A stretch of DNA of 21,162 bases, from the NCBI GenBank assembly GCA_024699395.1, contig JAILPU010000031.1:1-21162 (forward strand), in the 5' to 3' direction. How positions within the stretch are numbered: the stretch's first letter is position 1; each line of letters starts with the position of its first letter. The DNA comes from Lachnospiraceae bacterium (lineage in GTDB: Bacteria; Bacillota; Clostridia; Lachnospirales; Lachnospiraceae). Shown here in pieces: positions 1 to 7,343 of this stretch. Position numbers and translations under genes: made by a program. The notes under the pieces are model-generated. The model did not search any database, was not told the DNA's origin, and saw only the letters and a list, made by a program, of their open reading frames with translations.

Positions 1-211
1 TTCAGTTCCGGTATGTAAAGTACATCCACCTGCTCCCTGGCATTTCCTGCCTCGGGGGCACTGGGGTCAATGCTGTATGTTACTTCAAAACTGCCAATAA
101 TGTGAAGGCATATTTGGGAAGATTTGAAGTAACATACAGCATTGACCCCAGTGCCCCCGAGGCAGGAAATGCCAGGGAGCAGGTGGATGTACTTTACATA
201 CCGGAACTGAA
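1..211. repeat. Perfect 89-bp inverted repeat at window edge
   Basis: Bases 1-89 are the exact reverse complement of bases 123-211, with a 33-nt non-palindromic loop at 90-122. The left arm runs off the window edge, so its true length is unknown. The right arm is coding sequence of the following ORF. Perfect identity over a coding segment suggests either a fold-back chimera at a contig end or a recent inverted duplication or invertible element. The sequence alone cannot separate these. Confidence 0.9.
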
Positions 212-320
212 TTACGGTGCATTGTTTACCTCTATATGTAATGAGAAAAATGAATTCCCTTACGATATCAGAGAAATCACTTCCACAGTTGTGGTTAATG
301 TACCTGAGACCGAGCAATAG
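102..320 (+). CDS. 3' end of an unrecognised gene (partial)
   Basis: This open frame ends at TAG 318-320 and encodes about 72 residues after a GTG at 102. That GTG is probably not the true start: it has no convincing ribosome binding site, and the frame stays open upstream through the 33-nt loop and into the inverted-repeat arm. The protein alternates hydrophobic and polar residues (for example FEVTYSID and TSTVVVNVPE), which suggests a beta-rich C-terminal domain, but I do not recognise a family. The right inverted-repeat arm (123-211) lies inside it, so the sequence upstream of about 90 may be chimeric. The next gene starts about 30 nt after the stop in the same direction, so co-transcription is likely. 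Confidence 0.5.
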   Translation: MKAYLGRFEVTYSIDPSAPEAGNAREQVDVLYIPELNYGALFTSICNEKNEFPYDIREITSTVVVNVPETEQ

Positions 321-350
321 TTGGAAAATGTCACCGGAAACGGAGAAAAT

Positions 351-674
351 ATGGAATTTGAGAAGGTTATAGAGAAAGTAAGAAAACTTGCACAAGAAGC
401 AGATGTCTCGAACACTGATTTCCTTGCGGTTCAGGTTAATCTTAAGGATTGCAACCCTGGAACCTTTTACGTGGAGATTAAAAACCATAAGATGTCTGTG
501 GAACCCTATGAGTATATAGACAGGAATTGCGCTATAACCATAAAATCGGATGATTTTGTAAATCTTCTTGATAAAAAACTGGATCCGGTATTGGCCTTTA
601 CTTTGGGGAAGTTAAAAGTGGAGGGCGATGTTTCAAAGGCATTGGAGTTTGCAAAGCTCAAAAAGAAAAAATGA
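351..674 (+). CDS. SCP2 sterol-binding domain-like protein
   Basis: A small soluble protein of 107 residues resembling the SCP2 (sterol carrier protein 2) fold, which forms a hydrophobic pocket for lipids. Visible family features are the strand segment GTFYVEIKNHKMSVEPYEY, an acidic ITIKSDDFVNLLDKKLDP segment, and the C-terminal signature FTLGKLKVEGDVSKALEFAK. The length is typical of stand-alone bacterial SCP2 proteins. I chose ATG 351 because GGAG lies at 342-345; an in-frame TTG at 321 abuts the previous stop and is less likely. The lipid ligand is unknown. The gene lies between an unidentified gene and a secreted DUF4214 protein, and nothing in that context fixes its role. Confidence 0.8.
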   Translation: MEFEKVIEKVRKLAQEADVSNTDFLAVQVNLKDCNPGTFYVEIKNHKMSVEPYEYIDRNCAITIKSDDFVNLLDKKLDPVLAFTLGKLKVEGDVSKALEFAKLKKKK

Positions 675-698
675 TAATTATATGAGGGAAATATCAAA

Positions 699-2495
699 AT
701 GAAAAAAGTAATTGGATTTTTGCTTGCTTTGGTGGCGGTTTTTTGGCTTGGAACATGTAATGTCCTGGCATCTGCCGCTGATGAGGCAATGGACAGCATT
801 TCTTTAAATGAAATAAGAGGACTCAGATTATCTGATTCTGTGGGAGATGAGGAAGATAATCCCTATAAATATCTTCTGTTTAAACCCGAGGAAACAGGAT
901 GGTATGCTTTTTACTCTTTGAGTGATTATGAAGATACCTGTGGGGAATTAAGATATTTTGCGTCGGATAACGGAGGTGCCGGAGAAGATGCTTTGATATG
1001 TCAAAATGATGACGGCGTGTATCGCAGTGAGATTGATAAGATCAATGATTTCTGGGTTTACGGAAAGCTTGAAGCCGGGAAAATATATCGTGTCGGGGCA
1101 AAATTTTACCAAAAGACAGAGGGAGTTCTTCCTGTTTGCGTAAAGAAGCTTAATTGCAGCGAAGTGGAATATGACAGTTCAGAGAATTCGGACCTTGAGG
1201 TGAATCTTAAACCCTTTGAGTGCATGGTGATTCATTTGAAGGGCGATGAGGGAGATTATGCGATAGATGGTTTAAGAACCAATCTTATGGCTGATTTTTC
1301 CACCAAAGATGGTGATGATTATAAAATTTGCAATTATGAAACCGATAGACTGAGATCGTGTTTTATTGGTATTGATCCCGAAGAGACCACCATTAACCTT
1401 CGCCCATATGATATTTCCAAAGATGCTTACGGAACTGTCAGGATATGTTCAAAGAAGACTAAGAAAGTTGAAGTTTCTTTGAATGAAACGGTTACATATG
1501 AGTTTGAAGATCCTTTCGAGGTTCTTCAATTGGACTGCACCGGTGAAAAAGGAATCTGGTATGCAGAGTATTCTGTTTTGGATGATAACGGCAGAATGCT
1601 TCAGACTTTGTGGGACGATTATCTTTTCACAAATTTGAAGGGAGACGGTGCCCTTAAGGGTGTGGAATGCGATGGTCATATGACCGTTTCCTTTGAAGCT
1701 TTGGAGGCACCTTTATCGGTAAAACTTGTACTTAAAAATGCTGTCACAGAGGATGATCCCATCACGGGATTTGTGAAAAGACTTTACCTTCTTTGCCTTG
1801 ATAGAGAGGCTGATGAAGGCGGACTGGCATTTTGGAAAGAAAAGCTTTTAAGCAAGGAATATACCGGGGCATATGCGGGAGCACATTTCTTCTTAAGTGA
1901 TGAATTTACATCCCATAATTATTCCGATGAGGATTATCTTGAACATCTTTACAATGTAATGATGGGAAGAGAGTCCGATGAAGGCGGAAAGCAGTTTTGG
2001 GGAGATCTCTTAAAGAGCGGTGTGGGAAGACAGTATGTGCTTCAGGGCTTTATAGTTTCTCCCGAGTTTGGAAGAATCTGTGAAGATTACGGTATTGAGA
2101 GAGGAGTTTATACTCCTTCGGAGGGAAGCAGTAAGAGTGTTAAACTTTCACAGTTTGTGGGAAGACTTTACAACTGCACCATGAAGAGAAGTTTTGACAT
2201 AGACGGTATCAATTTCTGGTGCGAGCAGCTTTATTCCGGAAAACATACTGTTACATCCATGTGTGCTTTCTTCTATCTGAGCGATGAATTTAAGAGTTTT
2301 AACACAGACGACCTTGAGTATCTCAATCGCTTGTACGCAACCTTCTTTGGAAGAACGCAGTCGGAGGATCCTTCAGGCTTTGCCTTCTGGCTGGATGCAC
2401 TTAAAAACGATTCTCATTGGACCAGGGAAAATGTTCTGTATTTCTTTATAAACAGCCCTGAATTCAGTAATATAAAAGCACAGTTTGGCTTATAA
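699..2495 (+). CDS. Secreted DUF4214-repeat protein
   Basis: A 598-residue protein with an N-terminal signal peptide (basic MKK, hydrophobic core to about residue 20, then an LASAADEA-type cleavage region). Residues 30-345 look beta-rich and match nothing I can name. Residues about 355-598 contain four units of the DUF4214 type with the recurring pattern RLY...R..D..G..FW...L and F..S.EF: examples are VKRLYLLCLDREADEGGLAF, LYNVMMGRESDEGGKQFW and VGRLYNCTMKRSFDIDGINF. DUF4214 occurs in extracellular bacterial proteins, but its biochemical role is unclear. No sortase motif or C-terminal membrane segment is visible, so it may be released or held non-covalently. GAGGG at 684-688 is the ribosome binding site. 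A strong terminator follows. Confidence 0.85.
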   Translation: MKKVIGFLLALVAVFWLGTCNVLASAADEAMDSISLNEIRGLRLSDSVGDEEDNPYKYLLFKPEETGWYAFYSLSDYEDTCGELRYFASDNGGAGEDALICQNDDGVYRSEIDKINDFWVYGKLEAGKIYRVGAKFYQKTEGVLPVCVKKLNCSEVEYDSSENSDLEVNLKPFECMVIHLKGDEGDYAIDGLRTNLMADFSTKDGDDYKICNYETDRLRSCFIGIDPEETTINLRPYDISKDAYGTVRICSKKTKKVEVSLNETVTYEFEDPFEVLQLDCTGEKGIWYAEYSVLDDNGRMLQTLWDDYLFTNLKGDGALKGVECDGHMTVSFEALEAPLSVKLVLKNAVTEDDPITGFVKRLYLLCLDREADEGGLAFWKEKLLSKEYTGAYAGAHFFLSDEFTSHNYSDEDYLEHLYNVMMGRESDEGGKQFWGDLLKSGVGRQYVLQGFIVSPEFGRICEDYGIERGVYTPSEGSSKSVKLSQFVGRLYNCTMKRSFDIDGINFWCEQLYSGKHTVTSMCAFFYLSDEFKSFNTDDLEYLNRLYATFFGRTQSEDPSGFAFWLDALKNDSHWTRENVLYFFINSPEFSNIKAQFGL

Positions 2496-2540
2496 TGTGA
2501 TAAGATTTAATTGCAGTTTTGCTTAAAATGTGATAAAAAA

Positions 2541-2568
2541 ACGTCCGGATTTTGCTCCGGACGTTTTT
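2541..2568. terminator. Bidirectional intrinsic terminator
   Basis: A 9-bp perfect stem, ACGTCCGGA (2541-2549) with TCCGGACGT (2556-2564), encloses a 6-nt loop. It is preceded by a run of A and followed by a run of T, so it can terminate transcription from both sides. It lies between the convergent DUF4214 gene (plus strand) and the BI-1-like gene (minus strand). Confidence 0.9.
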
Positions 2569-2585
2569 GCAATATTTGGGATTGC

Positions 2586-3755
2586 TTATTTTCTTCTTCC
2601 AAGGATTCTTAAAAGTTTTAAGAAGATATTGATAAAGTCAAGATAAAGCTGGAAAGCACCCATAAGGGCAAGGCAGTTTTCCGACTGGGTGGTGGAATAC
2701 TGAGCTGATGCTTTTATTTTTTGTGTATCATATGCGGTCAATCCTACGAAAATAACGATTGCAACTATTGATACAAGCATGTCTACCATGGGATTTCCCA
2801 GGAACAAATTAACAAGACTTGCTATTATAACACCGATAAGACCCATCATAAACAGGGAGCCTAAGCTCGTGAGATCCTTCTTGGTAACCAAACCGATTAC
2901 TGCCATTATGGCAAACACGGAAGCGGTTATAAAGAAGGTAGTGGCTATACTTCCTGCGGTGTAGGCCATAAATATAATCGAAAAGGTTATTCCTGTCAGA
3001 ATCGAGTATACCGTGTATAGGATTCCGGCCAGTATGGCGTTGTTTTTTCTGATTGCGGCATTTGAAATAAATACAATGGCGAGTTCTGCTATTATGACGG
3101 CAAAGAAACCGCCTCCGCTTACTAGGGTGTAGGCTGTCATGGGGGTGATTGCCATTGCCGAAACAGCGGTAATTATAAGTGCGGCCACCATGAAGAGGAA
3201 TGATTTAGCCACAACTCTTTCGGTGACTATGGTCATGAGACCCTGCATTCCGGTGGGACCGACGTTATTGTATCCTCCATAAAAGTCATTTTGAGCGGCA
3301 CCGTCATTGCCGAAGGGACCGAAGCCGTAGCCCTGGGCATTGCCGTAATCATTGTAACCGGCATTTTGATTATTGTAGTTACCGTAACCGGCATTTTGGT
3401 TGTTGTAATTAGCATATCCGTAATTGCCACTGTTGTAATTGGCGTATCCGGAATTACCACTGTCGAAATTGCTGTAACCGTTATTCCGGTTACCGTAGCT
3501 ACCGTAACCTGAGTTCTGGTTGTTGTAGTTATCGTAGCCTGCGTTGTTGTTGAAATTGCTGTAACCGTTATTTTGGTTGTTGTAGTTACCGTAGCCTGCG
3601 TTTTGGTTAAAGTTGCTGTAACCGTTATTTTGGTTGTTGTAGTTACCGTAGCCTGCGTTGTTGTTGAAATTGCTGTAACCGTTATTCTGGTTGTTGTAGC
3701 CACCGTAACCGGTGTTTTGGTTATTGTAATTGTTTGTTCCTGTATAATCAGCCAT
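2586..3755 (-). CDS. Bax inhibitor-1-like membrane protein with Asn/Tyr/Gly-rich domain
   Basis: A 389-residue protein in two parts. Residues 1 to about 170 are almost entirely Asn, Tyr, Gly, Gln and Ser, built of units such as YNNQNNGYSNFNNNAGYGN. Residues about 174-389 are a seven-helix membrane domain of the Bax inhibitor-1 / YccA type, with the family's GLTAYDTQKIK segment and the C-terminal pattern GAFQLYLDFINIFLKLLRIL. Family members act as pH-sensitive Ca2+ leak channels or regulators of membrane-protein quality control; which applies here is unknown. The N-terminal extension is far longer than usual and resembles prion-like or phase-separating domains by composition. The start is supported by an AGGAGG-type site (complement of 3766-3773). 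It is transcribed alone, with a terminator downstream. Strong purine/pyrimidine bias in the repeat also opens long meaningless frames on the other strand. Confidence 0.88.
   Translation of the reverse strand: MADYTGTNNYNNQNTGYGGYNNQNNGYSNFNNNAGYGNYNNQNNGYSNFNQNAGYGNYNNQNNGYSNFNNNAGYDNYNNQNSGYGSYGNRNNGYSNFDSGNSGYANYNSGNYGYANYNNQNAGYGNYNNQNAGYNDYGNAQGYGFGPFGNDGAAQNDFYGGYNNVGPTGMQGLMTIVTERVVAKSFLFMVAALIITAVSAMAITPMTAYTLVSGGGFFAVIIAELAIVFISNAAIRKNNAILAGILYTVYSILTGITFSIIFMAYTAGSIATTFFITASVFAIMAVIGLVTKKDLTSLGSLFMMGLIGVIIASLVNLFLGNPMVDMLVSIVAIVIFVGLTAYDTQKIKASAQYSTTQSENCLALMGAFQLYLDFINIFLKLLRILGRRK
3528..3698 (-). repeat. Three 57-bp in-frame tandem repeats
   Basis: Three nearly identical 57-bp units inside the BI-1-like gene each encode 19 residues of the form YNNQNNGYSNFN(N/Q)NAGYxN. 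More degenerate copies of the same pattern continue down to about 3340. The period is a multiple of three, so changes in copy number keep the reading frame. Confidence 0.85.
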
Positions 3756-4009
3756 ATAAACAAACCTCCTTTAGGAGATATATTATCATATATTGCGAAG
3801 GTTTTATATATTTTAAATCATTAAAATTCTTTAAAATATGAGAGCATTCAATCGTCGAGAGAAGATAAACGCCAAAAACAGTGGGTGTCACCGGAAAAAG
3901 AAAATCATAGAAACAGCCAATCAGGAGCTTGTCAATAAAGAGAAATAAGATACGAAGCCCGGGGCGCAACTTGATTTTTCCATGGTGCGGTGATATGATT
4001 TTAAACGGA

Positions 4010-4039
4010 TTGACCATATAAAAAAATAAACCATATATA
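4010..4039 (+). promoter_or_regulatory. Candidate promoter for ptb
   Basis: TTGACC (4010-4015) and TATATA (4034-4039) are separated by 18 nt, which fits a sigma-A promoter. The predicted start near 4046 gives a leader of about 45 nt before the chosen ptb start. In the rest of the 3756-4091 gap I see only the BI-1 ribosome binding site and AT-rich sequence, with no credible gene. Confidence 0.55.
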
Positions 4040-4091
4040 AGTTGTAAACATACGTAGTTTCTATGTTGGTATGTTTGGAAAGGAAGAAATT

Positions 4092-5012
4092 GTGAAACAG
4101 GGATTTGGTGAGATTTTAGCAAAAGTAAAAGAGTTTGATATGAAAACGGTTGCTGTCAGCGTGGCACAGGACGAGGAAGTCCTTAAGGCTGTTAAAGGCG
4201 CTAAAGAGAACGGCATAGCTAACTCCATTCTGGTGGGAGATGAGAAGAAAATCAGAGAGATTGCCGATTCCATCGGAATGAATCTTGATGACTACCGCAT
4301 TGTAGATGAACCTGATATGATTGCGGCATCTTTGAAGGCTGTTAAGCTTGCTCATGACGGCGAGGCCGATATGTATATGAAAGGTCTTATTGATTCCAAA
4401 AATTATCTGAAGAGTATTTTGGATAAGGAAGTTGGTCTCAGAACAGGCGGACCTCTTTCACATGTATGTGTTTTTGAAATACCCGGAATAGACAGGCTTT
4501 TGTTCCTTACAGATGTTGCTTTTATGCCCTATCCCACATTGGAGGATAAGGTGAGCATTATTAAAAATACAATTCCCGTATGTAATGCCTGCGGAATATA
4601 CAATCCCAAGGTTGCGCCTCTTGCTGCCGTTGAGGTTGTTAATACAAAGATGCCTGTAACGGTTGAAGCCGGAGAACTTGTGAGAATGAACGAAGAGGGT
4701 ATTATAACCGATTGTATCGTGGACGGTCCTCTTTCACTCGATCTTGCTATCGATCCCGAGGCTGCAAAGCATAAGGGAGCAACCGACCGTAAGATTCAGG
4801 GAGACGCCGATGTGCTTCTTTTTCCCGATATTCATGCCGGAAATCTTGTATATAAAGCAATTGTTCACATGGTTAAGGTTAAAAACGGATGCATCCTTAC
4901 AGGTACCAAGGTTCCTTGCATTCTTACAAGCCGTTCCGACACTTATGAGACAAAGATGAATTCCATAGCCCTTGCAGCTGTTGTTTCCGAACAGCTTAGA
5001 AAAAACAAGTAA
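4092..5012 (+). CDS. ptb: Phosphate butyryltransferase
   Basis: This enzyme transfers the butyryl group from butyryl-CoA to phosphate, giving butyryl phosphate for Buk. The 306-residue protein follows the clostridial Ptb pattern closely: VAVSVAQDEEVLKAV near the N-terminus, MYMKGLIDSKNYLKSILDKE, VGLRTGGPLSHVCVFE, DRLLFLTDVAF, NPKVAPLAAVEV, IVDGPLSLDLAID, and the C-terminal LTSRSDTYETKMNSIALAA. I chose GTG at 4092 because AGGAAG lies at 4081-4086 and because the clostridial protein starts at this position (VKQGFGEI against MIKSFNEI). An ATG at 4071 is in frame but has no ribosome binding site. buk follows after 281 nt. The last codons and stop are part of a tandem duplication. An acyl specificity other than butyryl is possible, but the adjacent buk supports Ptb. 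Confidence 0.93.
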   Translation: MKQGFGEILAKVKEFDMKTVAVSVAQDEEVLKAVKGAKENGIANSILVGDEKKIREIADSIGMNLDDYRIVDEPDMIAASLKAVKLAHDGEADMYMKGLIDSKNYLKSILDKEVGLRTGGPLSHVCVFEIPGIDRLLFLTDVAFMPYPTLEDKVSIIKNTIPVCNACGIYNPKVAPLAAVEVVNTKMPVTVEAGELVRMNEEGIITDCIVDGPLSLDLAIDPEAAKHKGATDRKIQGDADVLLFPDIHAGNLVYKAIVHMVKVKNGCILTGTKVPCILTSRSDTYETKMNSIALAAVVSEQLRKNK

Positions 5013-5170
5013 AGCATACAGCTGTTTTGAGGTAAAGCGTGACCTGACGGGTTTCATTAAGGTTGGAAGATTTTCCCGGGAAGCTCAGGAAAAATAAGTA
5101 ATGCATACAGTGGTTTAGAGGTAAAGTGTGACCTGACGGGTTTCATTAAAGCTGAAAGATATTTGCGAGG
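4993..5170 (+). repeat. 89-bp tandem duplication of the ptb 3' end
   Basis: Two imperfect direct copies have a period of 89 bp: GCATACAG occurs at 5014 and at 5103, and both copies carry GTGACCTGACGGGTTTCATT. Copy 1 includes the ptb tail LRKNK-stop. Copy 2 has the same five codons and stop with only third-position changes (CTC AGG AAA AAT AAG TAA), although it lies outside the gene. This occupies most of the ptb-buk gap. Confidence 0.8.
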
Positions 5171-5293
5171 TATATGCAAAATAAAGCTTCGGAGAAAATT
5201 GAAAGCCGGCACGTTGGATTAAAGATGAAATTCGTTGAATATTAGCACAAGATAATAAAAAATATAAAAATCAGTTTGAAAAGAGGAGGAACT

Positions 5294-6361
5294 ATGTCTG
5301 TAAAAAGTTTGATAATCAATCCCGGATCCACATCAACAAAGATTGGCGTTTTTGAGGATGAAACACTTTTGTTTGAAGAGACCCTCCGTCATTCCACAGA
5401 GGAGATTTCTCAGTTTGCCACAATAGTGGATCAGAAGGATTTCAGAAAGAACATTATAATCGATCTTTTGAACAGAAAGAACTTTGACATGAAATCACTT
5501 AATGTGATTGTGGGAAGAGGCGGCCTTCTTAAACCTATTCCCGGAGGAACTTATCCTGTAACCGATGAGCTTTTAGAGGATCTCAAAAAGGGAGTTCAGG
5601 GTCAGCATGCATCCAATCTCGGTGGAATACTTGCGAGAGAGATTGGTGATGAACTGGGTGTTCCTTCTTACATAGTGGATCCCGTTGTTGTAGATGAGCT
5701 TGCGGATGTGGCACGTTATTCAGGTGTTCCCGAACTTCCCAGAATCAGTATTTTCCATGCACTCAATCAAAAGGCTGTTGCCAAGAGGTATGCCAAGGAA
5801 TGCGGTAAGCCTTATGAGTCTTTGAGGCTTATTGTGGTTCACATGGGCGGAGGAGTATCAGTAGGTGCTCATGAGAACGGAAGAATAATTGACGTATTCA
5901 ATGCCCTTGACGGAGACGGAGCATTTTCTCCCGAGAGAGCCGGTGGCGTTCCCAGCGGCGGATTAATCAAAATGTGCTTCTCAGGCAAATATACTGAGAA
6001 GGAAGTATATAAGAAAATCTGCGGAAACGGTGGATTTAATGCTTATCTTGGCACCAATGACATGCGTGAGGTTACAAAGCGTGCCAATGAAGGTGACGAG
6101 AAGGCTGCAATGGCTAAGGAGGCGTTCCTTTATCAGGTTGCCAAGGATATTGGTTCAATGGCATGTGTTCTTAAGGGAAAGGTTGACAGAATCATTGTTA
6201 CCGGAGGAATTGCCTACGGTGCTGAAGTGATTGAGAGCCTTAAGAATTATGCTGAGTGGATTGCGCCCTTTACGGTTTATCCCGGTGAAGATGAGCTCCT
6301 TGCTCTTGCACAGGGCGGTCTCCGTGTAATGAATCATGAAGAAGAACCCATGAAGTATTAA
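5294..6361 (+). CDS. buk: Butyrate kinase
   Basis: This enzyme transfers phosphate from butyryl phosphate to ADP, giving butyrate and ATP; with Ptb it completes the butyrate pathway in the cytoplasm. The 355-residue protein belongs to the acetate/butyrate kinase (ASKHA) fold. Motifs seen are the N-terminal phosphate-binding [15 protein letters not shown], the [14 protein letters not shown] segment, [20 protein letters not shown], the [15 protein letters not shown] loop, and the adenosine-binding [10 protein letters not shown] near the C-terminus. The length is typical of Buk and shorter than acetate kinase (about 400). ATG 5294 is preceded by AGGAGG at 5284-5289; a TTG at 5276 is in frame but lies before that site. 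A strong terminator follows at 6483. No clear promoter is visible in the ptb-buk gap, so the two genes probably share a transcript. Confidence 0.94.
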   Translation: MSVKSLIINPGSTSTKIGVFEDETLLFEETLRHSTEEISQFATIVDQKDFRKNIIIDLLNRKNFDMKSLNVIVGRGGLLKPIPGGTYPVTDELLEDLKKGVQGQHASNLGGILAREIGDELGVPSYIVDPVVVDELADVARYSGVPELPRISIFHALNQKAVAKRYAKECGKPYESLRLIVVHMGGGVSVGAHENGRIIDVFNALDGDGAFSPERAGGVPSGGLIKMCFSGKYTEKEVYKKICGNGGFNAYLGTNDMREVTKRANEGDEKAAMAKEAFLYQVAKDIGSMACVLKGKVDRIIVTGGIAYGAEVIESLKNYAEWIAPFTVYPGEDELLALAQGGLRVMNHEEEPMKY

Positions 6362-6413
6362 CTTTAAATAAGTACAATATTTAAATTTATGTATAGTTTT
6401 AAATATGGTTATT

Positions 6414-6453
6414 CATAAATAAGCAAGGGTAATCATAAATAAACAAGGATAAT
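6414..6453 (+). repeat. Two 20-bp tandem repeats downstream of buk
   Basis: CATAAATAAGCAAGGGTAAT (6414-6433) is followed directly by CATAAATAAACAAGGATAAT (6434-6453), which differs at two positions. A third start, CACAAAT, appears at 6454. The repeats lie in the untranslated tail between buk and its terminator. No function is evident. Confidence 0.75.
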
Positions 6454-6482
6454 CACAAATATATAGAGATATTCAGACTTGG

Positions 6483-6510
6483 AAAGGCTGCGCGAAAGCG
6501 CAGCCTTTTT
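6483..6510 (+). terminator. Intrinsic terminator after buk
   Basis: An 11-bp perfect stem, AAAGGCTGCGC (6483-6493) with GCGCAGCCTTT (6498-6508), is closed by a GAAA tetraloop and followed by a T run to 6510. The plus-strand T run is strong and the minus-strand one is weak, so it mainly serves ptb-buk. Confidence 0.92.
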
Positions 6511-6515
6511 GATGT

Positions 6516-6603
6516 GGACGCCAATCGGATGCTGCGGGTCGCCTATATGGCTACAAACCGGGACGCCACCTCGGGATGTACCCTGAAATACCTGCCGGGA
6601 CAT
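6516..6603. other. GC-rich multi-hairpin segment, possible structured RNA
   Basis: This stretch is clearly richer in GC than its AT-rich surroundings and can form three consecutive hairpins. These are GCC/GGC at 6541-6551, CCGGG (6558-6562) with CTCGG (6570-6574), and ATGT-CCC (6576-6583, one bulge) with GGGACAT (6597-6603). GGACGCCA occurs twice, at 6516 and 6561. The minus strand has an open frame across it, but with no credible start site or family. I do not recognise a known RNA class, and the strand is undetermined. Confidence 0.35.
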
Positions 6604-7167
6604 ACCTAAGTTATATAACACCATATATTTTATTGCTGATTTTTGATAATTACTAAATATCGTTTATCAAACAGGCATGTTGTAACATGTGCTTTTCTAT
6701 AAACCATAAGGTGCAAAAATGCGTAATCGAGTGTTATTTTGACCGGATCATTCTATGGAATTGGAGTCATTAAAGACAGTAACGTCATAATGAGTGATTT
6801 TAATCCGATTTTACAGGCAAAATACAGTTGTAACCATGTGTCATATGACATGTGTGTTGACATGGAACACTTTGGTCTAAGGGATAAAAATCACGCCTGT
6901 GACGAAAGGAAAGTAGTCCGGTGTGATCGAAGAAGAAAACATAAAAACGAAAAAACATTCAGAAACGACCTTTATTTAATTAGCCCCAAAACAATCACAG
7001 AATCGGCACGAAATATAATAACAACAATTATTTTATAAACGTAATATGACGGTCGGATTTGTTCACAAATAACATAACATGTGCTACTTTAAAACAATTT
7101 GCCGGGAAAGATGCACCCTGTTTTACTTTTAGAGGGTTATATATTCTGTGGGATGAATTAATAATGT
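6604..7167. other. Long intergenic stretch without a convincing gene
   Basis: This AT-rich sequence lies between buk and secA. It contains a CATGTT-GT-AACATG inverted repeat near 6675-6688, a 12-bp perfect palindrome TGTCATATGACA at 6839-6850, an isolated hairpin at 6890-6927, and two similar AACATGTGCT motifs (about 6684 and 7076). A 99-codon frame from a TTG at 6739 has no ribosome binding site and no family resemblance, so I do not call it a gene. Confidence 0.5.
6890..6927 (+). other. Isolated hairpin with purine-rich loop
   Basis: ATCACGCC (6890-6897) pairs with GGTGTGAT (6920-6927) as eight consecutive pairs including one G-U. The 22-nt loop can add a short GAC/GTC helix. No T run follows, so it is not a terminator. 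It matches no riboswitch that I recognise. Confidence 0.4.
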
Positions 7168-7251
7168 GAGAGGAAGCCTCTGGGAGCAATCCGACGAGAG
7201 GAAGCCTCTGGGAGCAATCCGACGAGAGCAAGCCTCTGGGAGCAATCCGGT
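7168..7251 (+). repeat. Three 28-bp tandem repeats upstream of secA
   Basis: Units start at 7168, 7196 and 7224 with a period of exactly 28 bp. Copies 1 and 2 are identical; copy 3 differs at a few positions, and a degenerate GGGAG/GAGAG tail continues to about 7272. Copies 1 and 2 can each form AGAGG-AAG-CCTCT. The period is not a multiple of three, and there are no spacers between copies, so it is neither coding nor CRISPR. Confidence 0.88.
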
Positions 7252-7314
7252 GGGAGAAAACTGATGAGAGCAAGTAATTAACAAATTGTTTATATCTTTT
7301 GGAGGGTTATTTGG

Positions 7315-7343
7315 TTGAATCTTTATACATTATCTGATAAAAT
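7315..7343 (+). promoter_or_regulatory. Promoter of secA
   Basis: TTGAAT (7315-7320) and TAAAAT (7338-7343) are separated by exactly 17 nt, giving a predicted transcript start near 7350 and a leader of about 72 nt before secA. The leader contains a GC-richer GCGGCCTTTTCGGACCG segment that could form a weak hairpin. Confidence 0.65.

Noticed and set aside
3233..3824. Long Val/Thr-rich open frames on both strands across the BI-1 repeat region
   Set aside because: They are by-products of the Asn/Tyr/Gly codon repeats; the BI-1 frame has the ribosome binding site and the recognisable membrane domain.
4071..4091. ATG at 4071 as the ptb start
   Set aside because: No ribosome binding site precedes it, while GTG 4092 has AGGAAG and aligns with the clostridial Ptb N-terminus.
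3748..4122. Minus-strand 124-codon frame covering the ptb upstream region
   Set aside because: It overlaps the BI-1 ribosome binding site and the ptb promoter and start, and shows no family resemblance.
6433..6624. Minus-strand 63-codon frame across the buk terminator and the GC-rich segment
   Set aside because: It reads through a strong terminator stem, lacks a ribosome binding site and matches no family; a structured RNA or remnant explains the segment better.
6890..6927. Riboswitch or terminator
   Set aside because: It lacks a T run and the conserved blocks of any riboswitch class I can recall, and no gene follows directly.
6739..7038. Plus-strand 99-codon frame starting at TTG
   Set aside because: No ribosome binding site, codon use unlike the neighbouring genes, no recognisable domain, and it contains palindromes and a hairpin typical of noncoding DNA.
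7168..7251. CRISPR array
   Set aside because: The 28-bp units are directly adjacent with no spacers, and no cas genes are nearby.
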